The notes below the pieces were generated by a model. The model did not search any database and was not told where the DNA came from. It worked only from the letters and a program-made list of their open reading frames with translations. The translations under genes were made by a program, and so were the position numbers. Positions 1-6,818 of a stretch of DNA of 13,538 nucleotides are shown here, in pieces. The stretch spans positions 1-13,538 of the forward strand of contig CAZFMJ010000075.1 in assembly GCA_964520045.1 (NCBI GenBank). Reading direction: 5' to 3'. This DNA is from CAZFMJ01 sp964520045 (GTDB lineage Bacteria; Elusimicrobiota; Elusimicrobia; Elusimicrobiales; CAZFMJ01). How positions within the stretch are numbered: position 1 is the stretch's first letter; the number at the start of each line of letters is the position of its first letter.

Positions 1-51
1 TTTAAAGAACTTTTTTCGATTTATAAATGCCGAACAGGGGGGAACTTCAGT

Positions 52-1074
52 TTAAAGCCAGCCCTTTTTGAGCAGGAACTCCGCTATCTGGATGGAATTG
101 AGGGCGGCTCCTTTATATAGGTTGTCTGAAACCACCCATAACTGCAGTTCGTTGGGAGATGTTGAGGATTTTCTGAGCCGTCCAGCCATAACATCAAGCG
201 TTCTTGGAGAGCCCATCGGCGTCGGATATGTAGGATTTTTAGCAGTGGTTTTATAAAATTTAACGCCCGGCATCTGCCGTATAAGCCTTTCCGCTTCCGC
301 CGTAGGACAATTCTTCCCGGTCTCAATCCATGCCGAGACTGAATGTCCGCGTATAATAGGAACCCGCACGGCGGTGCTGCTTACCTTAAGGTCCGGAGCA
401 TTCCAGATTTTCCTCAGTTCTCTTTCTATTTTTATCTCTTCGCCCGAATTGCCGGCTGAATCAAAATTTCCGACGTGAGGAAAGAGGTTGAAAGCTATGG
501 GTTGAGGCAGAACCCTGCTTTTAGCCGACGGTGTTTTTCCGGTCATCCAGGCTTTCAATTCATTCCCAAACTGGAGTATGGCTTTTCTTCCAGCCCCTGA
601 GACGGATTGGTATGTGGCCAGTCTGAGATTTTTAATGCCGAATTTAAGGCGCAGGGGATAGGCGGCTAACGCAATTCCGGAAATAGTGCAGTTCGGGCCG
701 GCTATGAGTTTTGACGCCGGGGAAAGTTCGCCTGAATTTACTTCGGGAATGATCAGCGGCACCGCCGGATCCATTCTGAAGGCGGAAGAATCATCAATGC
801 ACCACGCGCCGTTTCCCGCGAGTTTTTTCGCAAAACGCAGAGAGGGATCTTCGTTGCTTACAAAAAAAACAATATCGGCTGTTTTCAGCAGGGCCAAAGA
901 CGGTTTAAGGCATTTGTAATTTTTGCCCTTAAATCTCACTTTTGCGGATTTTTTTCCGGAAGAAAAAGGGAGAAACCTGCCGACGGGAAACCCCCGTTCC
1001 TCCAGCAGAAAAAGAAGTTCCCCCCCCACCATTCCCGAAGCGCCGACCACCGCGGTTGAAATAAGTTTTTTCAT
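52..1074 (-). CDS. asd: Aspartate-semialdehyde dehydrogenase
   Basis: Reduces aspartyl-4-phosphate to aspartate semialdehyde with NADPH, the branch-point step to lysine/diaminopimelate, threonine and methionine; cytosolic. The 340-residue protein has the family length. It starts with a nucleotide-binding glycine motif (VVGASGMVG, residues 9-17). The catalytic cysteine is C129 in GPNCT. The conserved YQSVSGAG stretch (155-162) supplies the substrate-binding glutamine, RVPIIRGHS (237-245) supplies the arginine and the active-site histidine H244, and the C-terminal SDNLYKGAALNSIQIAE (316-332) is the dimer-region signature. It is the last gene of the parA-parB-secreted protein-asd run: its ATG overlaps the upstream stop by ATGA (1071-1074) and no clear Shine-Dalgarno is visible, so it is probably translationally coupled. 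No obvious terminator is seen in the 51 bases after the stop. The identification is firm. Confidence 0.96.
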   Translation of the reverse strand: MKKLISTAVVGASGMVGGELLFLLEERGFPVGRFLPFSSGKKSAKVRFKGKNYKCLKPSLALLKTADIVFFVSNEDPSLRFAKKLAGNGAWCIDDSSAFRMDPAVPLIIPEVNSGELSPASKLIAGPNCTISGIALAAYPLRLKFGIKNLRLATYQSVSGAGRKAILQFGNELKAWMTGKTPSAKSRVLPQPIAFNLFPHVGNFDSAGNSGEEIKIERELRKIWNAPDLKVSSTAVRVPIIRGHSVSAWIETGKNCPTAEAERLIRQMPGVKFYKTTAKNPTYPTPMGSPRTLDVMAGRLRKSSTSPNELQLWVVSDNLYKGAALNSIQIAEFLLKKGWL

Positions 1075-2102
1075 TGCCGTTTGATCATTATTTCTTTGCT
1101 GTGGCCGATATTCTCAAGACAATCTGCCGCCGCTCCGCGCAAATAATACAAATCCTGCGGCATGGTTTTTTTATTGAAAGTGAAACTAAACGGCGGTTTT
1201 GAAAGCACTCTGGATATTCTCTGCCAGTCAAACCGGTCGTATGAAATTTCAATCCAGGCTCCGCGCACATCGGTGCCGTTGGCCGAGAACCGCACTATAA
1301 TTTCGTCGCGGGTAATAGTTGCCATGAGCCCCCTCGCGGATACGGTATAATTATTTTTTGGAATAAGTTTTATTGCCATCGCCGGCTGGAGACGGAACAC
1401 GGGAGTTTCTAACGCCGTTTTGATAGATCTTGGCGGAGCGCCTGTTATAGATCTATTGAACCAGACATTTTCCTGTTTTGCGGTTGTTTCGGCTCCGGCT
1501 AAAATAGGAGAGCTGGAGCTGGAGGTAAAATATTCGGAATTAGACCAGAGCGCTATATAATTAGGTCTTTCTGTGGAAATTTTTTCAAGCGGAACCTTTG
1601 CCCAAAACCACTCCGCGGAACCCGTTCCCGGCATGCTGTCATTTTCCGGCGGTTCAAGGGGTATGTCACCGGCAGAAACAAGAAAAAAAGACTGCTCGGA
1701 AGAAAAAGAAGGCTTATGTGAAATTCCGATATAAATTTTCCCCGGCTTAGCCTTTTTTTCCAGCGGCTTGCCTTCCACCGCCTGTGTTTTTGCCCTGCCC
1801 AGTTTGGCTCCTATGAACGCCTTTTGAAAATTTCCTCTTGGAGCGGGGGGCAGTTTCACTATCCAGCAGTTATTGTATCCCACATACCAGTTGCCGTCCA
1901 TGCCCCCGTCGGCATAGAGGTAATATTGATTTAGATCCGGCCTAAGCGAGAGATAGAGCGGAGTTATTGTTTTGGCGACGCTGGCGGGGTTTTGTCCCGG
2001 TTTTAATACCAACTGCGACAGCGGCTGAAGGGGACCGTCGGCTTGGGCCGGAGCAGGCCCGCTTATCCCAAAAAACATTGAAAAAATAATGATTTTTTTC
2101 AT
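1071..2102 (-). CDS. Predicted exported protein of unknown function
   Basis: I do not recognise the family. The 343-residue protein opens with a typical signal peptide: two lysines, a hydrophobic stretch (IIIFSMFFGISG), then APAQA as a likely signal peptidase I site near residue 21. There is no lipobox cysteine. The mature part appears to have two beta-rich regions. Residues about 60-200 are rich in aromatic residues (YYLYADGG, NWYVGYNNCW, EWFWAKVPL). Residues about 240-340 (RGLMATITRDEIIVRFS, GAWIEISYDRFDW, PFSFTFNKKTMPQDLYYLR) look like an Ig- or Fn3-like beta-sandwich. No catalytic motif is seen. The gene overlaps parB by four bases upstream and asd by four bases downstream (ATGA both times), so the three are cotranscribed and coupled. 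A surface or periplasmic carbohydrate- or protein-binding role is possible but is only a guess from the fold style. Confidence 0.8.
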   Translation of the reverse strand: MKKIIIFSMFFGISGPAPAQADGPLQPLSQLVLKPGQNPASVAKTITPLYLSLRPDLNQYYLYADGGMDGNWYVGYNNCWIVKLPPAPRGNFQKAFIGAKLGRAKTQAVEGKPLEKKAKPGKIYIGISHKPSFSSEQSFFLVSAGDIPLEPPENDSMPGTGSAEWFWAKVPLEKISTERPNYIALWSNSEYFTSSSSSPILAGAETTAKQENVWFNRSITGAPPRSIKTALETPVFRLQPAMAIKLIPKNNYTVSARGLMATITRDEIIVRFSANGTDVRGAWIEISYDRFDWQRISRVLSKPPFSFTFNKKTMPQDLYYLRGAAADCLENIGHSKEIMIKRQ

Positions 2103-2971
2103 TTTCGGAATAATACCATTATCCTGTCAAAATCTTCAAGCGAGTAATAATAAATTGTCACAGAGCCTTGCTGGGGGCGCGATCCCGGAGTGATTTTAAC
2201 GCGCGTGCCCAGCAGTTTTTGAAGCCGCGATTCCATATCCAGTATCTCCGGTGGTTTTTTTGACCGTCCCTTTTTGCCGTTGTTGGAGAAAACTCCGGCA
2301 TCCGGGCGGTATACCTCGTCTTCTGTTTCGCGCACCGACATCTTTTTTTCAATTATCGATTGAAGAATTCTCAGCCTTTTTGAAGAATCCGGCAAAGACA
2401 GAAGCGTTCTTGCGTGTCCTTCTGAAATCAATCTTTTTTTAACGGCATTTTGTATTTCGGGTTCAAGATCAAGAAGCCTTATGGAATTGGATATTGCGGA
2501 TTTTGATTTTCCGCAATACGCGGCCAAATCCATCTGCATAACCCCGAATTCATCCGTTAATTTTTTATAGGCTTGCGCCAAATCAATGGGATTTAAATCT
2601 TCGCGCTGTATATTTTCAATCAAAGACAAGGCTAGTTTTTCCTGTTCTTTTAGTTTCGGACGGATAACGGCGTCTATTTCTTTGATGCCGGCCATTTTTG
2701 TGGCCCGCCAGCGTCTTTCGCCGGCCACAAGTTCATAGGAGTCTTTTTCTCTGTCGTGCGACACGACCACCGGCTGGGTAAGGCCGTGTTTTTTAATCGA
2801 ATCAGACAATTCCTTTAATGTGGTTTCGTCAAAAACCTGCCTGGGTTGAAATTTATTAGGATGGATTTTGTCAACCGGTATTTTTTGCACAAGCCGCGCT
2901 TTTGAGCTTTCATTAGATTCCTGCGCCTGCGAAATAAGAGCGTCAATTCCCCGTCCCAGTGCTTGTCTCAT
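2099..2971 (-). CDS. parB: Chromosome partitioning protein ParB (Spo0J family)
   Basis: CTP-dependent DNA clamp that loads at parS and spreads, working with ParA in origin segregation. The 290-residue sequence has the family order: an N-terminal ParA-contact peptide (ALGRGIDALI, 4-13), the ParB/Srx CTPase region with FQPR (41-44), GERRWRA (84-90) and ENIQREDLNP (119-128), a central helix-turn-helix (about 148-169, LAAYCGKSKSAISNSIRLLDL) followed by EGHARTLLSL, a basic linker (NGKKGRSKKP, 231-240), and a C-terminal dimerisation domain with a beta strand VTIYYYS. A good ribosome binding site, GAGGAGA on the minus strand (complement of 2981-2988), lies nine bases upstream of the ATG. It is separated from parA by a 191-bp gap carrying GTCACC-type repeats, which is unusual because parA and parB often overlap. 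Confidence 0.96.
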   Translation of the reverse strand: MRQALGRGIDALISQAQESNESSKARLVQKIPVDKIHPNKFQPRQVFDETTLKELSDSIKKHGLTQPVVVSHDREKDSYELVAGERRWRATKMAGIKEIDAVIRPKLKEQEKLALSLIENIQREDLNPIDLAQAYKKLTDEFGVMQMDLAAYCGKSKSAISNSIRLLDLEPEIQNAVKKRLISEGHARTLLSLPDSSKRLRILQSIIEKKMSVRETEDEVYRPDAGVFSNNGKKGRSKKPPEILDMESRLQKLLGTRVKITPGSRPQQGSVTIYYYSLEDFDRIMVLFRK

Positions 2972-2995
2972 ATAATTAGGTCTCCTCTTAAAAAA

Positions 2996-3153
2996 GTCAC
3001 CGGTTTCCAGTCACCATGTCACCGGCTTGAAAATTATTCACACCACTAACAAAATTAGAAAGGCAAAGTTGACCATGCCCCAGTTAATGTAAGGTTGCCA
3101 GTTTCCCTGTCTTTTTTCTTTCTGGTGACTTGGGCCACTTGGTGACTGGTCGC
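2996..3153. repeat. GTCACC/GGTGAC repeat pair in the parA-parB gap
   Basis: The gap between parA and parB holds a cluster of GTCACC words at 2996-3025 (three copies) and a cluster in opposite orientation at 3121-3153 (GGTGACT twice). The inner parts form a perfect 10-bp inverted repeat: CCAGTCACCA at 3007-3016 and TGGTGACTGG at 3140-3149, about 120 bp apart. Each cluster looks like degenerate tandem copies of an 8-10 bp unit. No reading frame is visible in the gap. It could form a long-range RNA stem in the parA-parB transcript or be a dispersed intergenic repeat of this genome. Confidence 0.6.
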
Positions 3154-3162
3154 CTTCCCGAC

Positions 3163-4002
3163 TCATCCCCCGAAGTCATAATCGGCTTGGAGGTCGTTTG
3201 TTTCGCAAAGCTGAAAATTTTTAAAGGTTTCAGCATCGGCTCCGCGCCTGCCTAAAAATTCTATGCCTAAATCGCAATATGCCCTGGCGCCCCTACAGCT
3301 GGGATCGTAGATAAATATCGGCTGTCCGAATCCTGGGGCTTCCGCGAGCCGCACATTTCTTGGAATTGTGGTTTTATATAGTTTTTCCCCGTAATGTTTT
3401 GAAATTTCGCCTTTTACCTGATTGGCGAGATTTATTCTGGCATCATACATCGTAACAACCCCGCCGTCTATCCGCAAATCCGGGTTGATTGCTTCTTTTA
3501 CCTTTTTAATGGTTTCCATGAAATATGCCAGGCCTTCCATCGCGTAGTATTCGCATTGCACCGGTGTTATTACGGTGTCCGAGGCGGCCAGCGCATTTAT
3601 TGTGAGCAGTCCAAGCGACGGGGGGCAGTCTATGATTATAAAATCATACATTTGCCGGATAGAATCCAGCGCCTTGCTTAAAACGGTTTCCCGAGACAAA
3701 ACCGACACAAGCTCTATTTCCGCTCCGGCAAGGCTTCTTTTGGCCGGAATGCAGTCCAGCCACTCCATGTTTGTCTGCTTTATTGTGGTTTCTACGGAGG
3801 CATTGCCGATTATTACATCGTAAATTGTTTTATCCTCTTGCGTGATGGGGATTCCCAGCCCGGAAGTTACATTGCTTTGCGGATCAAAATCAATCACAAG
3901 CACCTGCTGATTAAGGCAGGCAAGCGCCGCGCCGAGGTTAATAGAGGTGGTTGTTTTTCCCACCCCCCCCTTCTGATTTGCGATAGAAACAATTTCGCCC
4001 AT
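3163..4002 (-). CDS. parA: Chromosome partitioning ATPase ParA (Soj/MinD family)
   Basis: Deviant Walker ATPase that binds nucleoid DNA in the ATP state and is released by ParB-parS, moving origins apart. With the start chosen here (279 residues), Walker A is KGGVGKTT (11-18) with the signature lysine K11 and catalytic lysine K16, A' is DFDPQSN (38-44), and Walker B is IIIDCPPS (122-129). IPRNVRLAEAPGFGQPI (213-229) matches the Soj family. I prefer the ATG at 4002 because a strong AAGGA site (complement of 4012-4016) lies nine bases upstream; the in-frame ATG at 4029 would add MARGEGKNI with a poor ribosome site. Family members usually end near 250-260 residues. Here a tail of about 28 residues, RRGADAETF...ADYDFGG, follows the conserved core. 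The gene is first in the operon, behind the 4077-4105 promoter. Confidence 0.96.
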   Translation of the reverse strand: MGEIVSIANQKGGVGKTTTSINLGAALACLNQQVLVIDFDPQSNVTSGLGIPITQEDKTIYDVIIGNASVETTIKQTNMEWLDCIPAKRSLAGAEIELVSVLSRETVLSKALDSIRQMYDFIIIDCPPSLGLLTINALAASDTVITPVQCEYYAMEGLAYFMETIKKVKEAINPDLRIDGGVVTMYDARINLANQVKGEISKHYGEKLYKTTIPRNVRLAEAPGFGQPIFIYDPSCRGARAYCDLGIEFLGRRGADAETFKNFQLCETNDLQADYDFGG

Positions 4003-4076
4003 AATATTTTTTCCTTCCCCGCGCGCCATTTTTTTCGCCCGCGCGGCAGTTAAGAATTCGTGTTCGGCAAGTCAAA

Positions 4077-4105
4077 ATAATATCACTTTTGACCGCTTTG
4101 GTCAA
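4077..4105 (-). promoter_or_regulatory. Putative parAB operon promoter with overlapping inverted repeat
   Basis: On the minus strand, TTGACC (complement of 4100-4105), a 17-base spacer and TATTAT (complement of 4077-4082) make a near-consensus sigma70 promoter. Transcription would start near 4070, about 68 bases before the parA start at 4002. The -35 box is one arm of a perfect 6-bp inverted repeat, TTGACC/GGTCAA around a 5-base centre (4089-4105), so a regulator bound there would block the -35 element. Confidence 0.65.
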
Positions 4106-4135
4106 GCAAAAACAGCAAAAAATCTGCGTTTTTTG

Positions 4136-4151
4136 GTTTTCACGTGAAAAC
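4136..4151. promoter_or_regulatory. parS: parS-like centromere site
   Basis: GTTTTCACGTGAAAAC is a perfect 16-bp palindrome. Its inner 12 bases, TTTCACGTGAAA, are identical to the core of the well-known Spo0J/ParB parS consensus TGTTTCACGTGAAACA; only the two outer bases on each side differ. It lies about 30 bp upstream of the putative parAB promoter and about 135 bp from the parA start, a usual place for parS. ParB spreading from here could also affect the promoter. Confidence 0.82.
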
Positions 4152-4585
4152 TATTATAAAAAAACACCGAAAATTTAAAGATTTTTATAAACCGCATTCA
4201 CGTTCCGCGAATTTTGCGGTTTATTGCGCTATCCCCAAAAATATTTTCTCAACTATCGGGATATTGCAAGGCGCAATTGCTATTAACGATATATCTACGC
4301 ACACCTATTATGCCACGATTTGAGCAAATTGTCAATATTTATTTGTAAACGCTCCGGCAGCCGCAAATCGGAATTCAGAACGAGCCGCGGCATTTTGGCC
4401 GAAAAATTGAAATTGAACATATGTGCCGTATCAAAAAATTTAATTTTTTGCGCATTCCCCCCCGCTTTCGCCGTGAGAGAGGGGCGTAAGTATGTTTTTA
4501 GCTGCGGGGTTCATTCCGGCTTCTGAATTCCGTCTGCTTGAGCGGTTGCGGTTGTTTCATGGTTTTTTTGGTCTCCTCGGCAGTC
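4152..4585. other. Intergenic region between parS-like site and dehydrogenase promoter
   Basis: I see no convincing gene here. The left part is AT-rich. It holds a perfect 10-bp inverted repeat, ATAAACCGCA at 4187-4196 and its complement at 4215-4224, with an 18-base loop; there is no T-run, so it is not a clear terminator. The reading frames that cross 4320-4780 lack a ribosome site or family resemblance. The right part contains a copy of the TTCTGAATTC-type repeat (4513-4540). No DnaA-box cluster was found, so I do not call an origin. Confidence 0.5.
4513..4540. repeat. Copy of the TTCTGAATTC-type dispersed repeat
   Basis: Starts ATTCCGG, then one differing base, then TTCTGAATTC, and closely matches the reverse complement of the repeat at 8034-8062: about 17 of the first 18 bases agree, then similarity fades. 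It is a single copy here, in the gap before the dehydrogenase operon. Confidence 0.55.
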
Positions 4586-4615
4586 TTGCAAGCGGGCCAG
4601 GGAATAGTTTATACT
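4586..4615 (+). promoter_or_regulatory. Putative promoter of the dehydrogenase operon
   Basis: TTGCAA (4586-4591), an 18-base spacer and TATACT (4610-4615) form a plausible sigma70 promoter. A start near 4622 gives a leader of about 58 bases containing the 8-bp repeats and the ribosome site AGGGAG (4663-4668). Confidence 0.45.
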
Positions 4616-4629
4616 TTGAGGAGAAGGCG

Positions 4630-4661
4630 GGACGGCTGGACTGCTGGACTACGGGACAGCG
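4630..4661 (+). repeat. Four tandem 8-bp GGAC-type units in the 5' leader
   Basis: GGACGGCT, GGACTGCT, GGACTACG and GGACAGCG follow each other without gaps (4630-4637, 4638-4645, 4646-4653, 4654-4661). The shared pattern is GGAC followed by four variable bases. The array ends two bases before the ribosome binding site. The units have diverged, so slippage is unlikely now; a protein-binding array or a remnant repeat is possible. Confidence 0.6.
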
Positions 4662-4679
4662 AAGGGAGAAAACGGCGAA

Positions 4680-6818
4680 ATGTCAAGAATCAAACAGCAT
4701 CCTATTTTATCCGCGCAGGAAAAAAAGAAAATCGATTTCTTTTTTGAAAACCGCCGGTTGTCCGCCTTTAGGGGGGAGATGATCTCTTCGGCGCTGTTTG
4801 CAAACGGCATAAAAACATTTAATCTTCATCCGAAAGATAAGAGTCCCCAGGGAATTTTCTGCGCGAACGGACAATGCGCCCAATGCACGGTAATTGCCGA
4901 CGGCGTTCCCGTAAAATCCTGCGTGACGGCGGTTTCGGAAGGGATGAAAATTGAGAGCATAAAAGGACTTCCCGCGATTCCTTTTGCCGGCGGCGTTCCT
5001 GAATTTGAAAAAATCCGCGAAGTCGAGCCCGACGTTCTTATTATAGGAGCGGGGCCCGCCGGGCTTGCCGCCGCCGTAGAGCTCGGAAAACTGGAAATTT
5101 CAACGCTTGTCGTCGATGATAAGCACAGGCCGGGGGGGAAACTTATTCTGCAGACGCATAAATTTTTCGGTTCCATCGACGATTGCTACGCCGGAACGCG
5201 GGGAATAAACATAGCTAAAAAGCTCGAAGAAGAAGTTTCAAAATATCCATCGGTGAAAGTCTGGCTTAACACGGTGGCCGTGGCCGTGTTCGCGGACAAA
5301 AAAATAGGCGCGCTTCGCGGAGGAACATATTGGCTGATCAAGCCGAGGGCGGTGCTTAATGCCGCAGGCGCGCGGGAAAAATATTTTCCGTTCAAAGGCA
5401 GTACCCTTGCCGGGGTTTACGGCGCGGGGGCGTTTCAGACGCTTGTGAACAGGGATTTGGTCCGGCCTTCAAAACGGCTTTTTGTCGTCGGGGGGGGGAA
5501 TGTGGGGCTTATCGCCGCATACCACGCGCTTCAGGCCGGAATAGAAGTGGCCGGTCTTGCGGAAATTCTTCCGCGTGCGGGCGGGTATAAGGTGCATGCT
5601 GACAAAATAAAGCGGCTTGGAGTTCCCGTCTACGCTTCACATACGATTCTTGAGGCACATGGAAAAGACAGGGTGGAATCCGCGGTAATAGCGCGGGTGG
5701 ACAAAGAGTTTAATCCGGTAAAAGGTTCGGAAAAGGTTTTTAACGTCGACACCCTGCTTCTTGCCGTGGGGCTTTCTCCGATAGACGAGCTTTACTCTCA
5801 GGCAAAGGCTTTCGGCATTAACGTCTTTGCGGCCGGCGATGCGGAAGAAATAGCCGAAGCTTCGGCGGCGATGTTCAGCGGAAAAATGGCGGGTATAAAA
5901 ATAGCCAAAAGCATGGGGGCGGCGTGTCCGGAAATGCCGGCGGAATGGAGCGAAAAACTCGAGATACTAAAAAGCAAGCCGGGTAAAACCGAACAAAAGG
6001 AAAAGGTCTATCCTAAAACCGGCGTTTTTCCCGTGTTCCATTGCAATCAGGAAATTCCCTGTAACCCCTGCGTTTCCGTTTGTCCCAAAAAGGGGATAAA
6101 ACTGCGCGGAAATAATATAACGGCATTGCCGTATTTTGAGGGAAACTGCATCGGCTGTGTCAAATGCGTCGTTATATGCCCCGGCCTTGCCGTAACGCTG
6201 GTGGACTTTAGAAAGGACGAAAATTTTCCAACCGTGGCAATACCCTTTGAAGTCGGAAGGGATATTATTAAAAAGGGGGATTTTGTAAAAGCGGTGGACA
6301 TCGAGGGGGTAGAGCTCGCTGTCGTCGAGGTGGCGGAGGTAAAGGATTTAAAAACATCCGATAATACGCTGCTTATTTATGTAAGGGCGGACGAAGCTAT
6401 CGCTTGCAAAATCGCCGGCATACGGCTTATAGCTCCGGAAGCCGCCGGGCAAGCCTTCCCGCCGGTTGTTGGGCGGGAAATTGTAAAAGACCCCGAAAAC
6501 AGCGCATGCCGCGAAGCGGATTCCGCCATTATATGCAGATGCGAAAGGGTCGCGCTGGGGGAAATTAAAAAGGCTATACAGTCGGGGGTGCGCGATTTAA
6601 ATCAGCTCAAGGCTGTGACGCGGGTCTGCATGGGCGCATGTGGGGGGAAAACCTGTCAGCCGCAAATTATGTCTATTTATAAATCGCTTGGCATAAAAAC
6701 GCAGGATCTCATCATGCCCACCCAGCGTCCGCTGGTTATGGAGGTTTTTTTGGGACAATTCTGCAATGCCGGCGATAAGGCGGGGGCGGACGCCGAGAAG
6801 GAATGGAGCGATTTTTAA
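4680..6818 (+). CDS. Amino-acid (proline/sarcosine/opine-type) dehydrogenase alpha subunit, multi-cluster fusion
   Basis: Electron-transfer and NAD(P)H-module subunit of a two-component flavin dehydrogenase. Domains in order over 712 residues: an N-terminal [2Fe-2S] domain like HcnA/SoxA with C61, C66, C69 and C81; a pyridine-nucleotide-disulfide-type oxidoreductase with FAD loop GAGPAG (123-128), NAD-type loop VVGGGNVG (269-276) and the FAD-closing AAGDAEE (384-390); two [4Fe-4S] motifs (C455, C461, C464, C468 and C490, C493, C496, C500); a linking region; and a BFD-like [2Fe-2S] domain (C619, C621, C654, C659). The closest known types are archaeal and bacterial dye-linked L-proline dehydrogenase alpha subunits, glycine oxidase HcnAB and opine oxidases; in several of these the cluster domains are separate small subunits, fused here. 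The ribosome site AGGGAG lies 11 bases upstream. The beta subunit follows directly. The exact substrate cannot be read from the sequence. Confidence 0.88.
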   Translation: MSRIKQHPILSAQEKKKIDFFFENRRLSAFRGEMISSALFANGIKTFNLHPKDKSPQGIFCANGQCAQCTVIADGVPVKSCVTAVSEGMKIESIKGLPAIPFAGGVPEFEKIREVEPDVLIIGAGPAGLAAAVELGKLEISTLVVDDKHRPGGKLILQTHKFFGSIDDCYAGTRGINIAKKLEEEVSKYPSVKVWLNTVAVAVFADKKIGALRGGTYWLIKPRAVLNAAGAREKYFPFKGSTLAGVYGAGAFQTLVNRDLVRPSKRLFVVGGGNVGLIAAYHALQAGIEVAGLAEILPRAGGYKVHADKIKRLGVPVYASHTILEAHGKDRVESAVIARVDKEFNPVKGSEKVFNVDTLLLAVGLSPIDELYSQAKAFGINVFAAGDAEEIAEASAAMFSGKMAGIKIAKSMGAACPEMPAEWSEKLEILKSKPGKTEQKEKVYPKTGVFPVFHCNQEIPCNPCVSVCPKKGIKLRGNNITALPYFEGNCIGCVKCVVICPGLAVTLVDFRKDENFPTVAIPFEVGRDIIKKGDFVKAVDIEGVELAVVEVAEVKDLKTSDNTLLIYVRADEAIACKIAGIRLIAPEAAGQAFPPVVGREIVKDPENSACREADSAIICRCERVALGEIKKAIQSGVRDLNQLKAVTRVCMGACGGKTCQPQIMSIYKSLGIKTQDLIMPTQRPLVMEVFLGQFCNAGDKAGADAEKEWSDF

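Noticed and set aside
2996..3153. GTCACC clusters as a CRISPR array
   Set aside because: Units are only 8-10 bp, diverged, and without spacers of even length.
4060..4350. AT-rich DNA near parS as a replication origin
   Set aside because: No cluster of DnaA boxes (TTATCCACA type) and no dnaA, dnaN or gidA nearby; parS alone does not show an origin.
4505..4530. GGTTCATTCC resembling a tRNA T-loop
   Set aside because: The flanking bases do not form a 5-bp stem and no acceptor, D or anticodon arms are found.
4492..4782. Plus-strand reading frames before the dehydrogenase alpha gene
   Set aside because: They cross the promoter and 8-bp repeats, overlap the start of the true gene in another frame and show no family resemblance.
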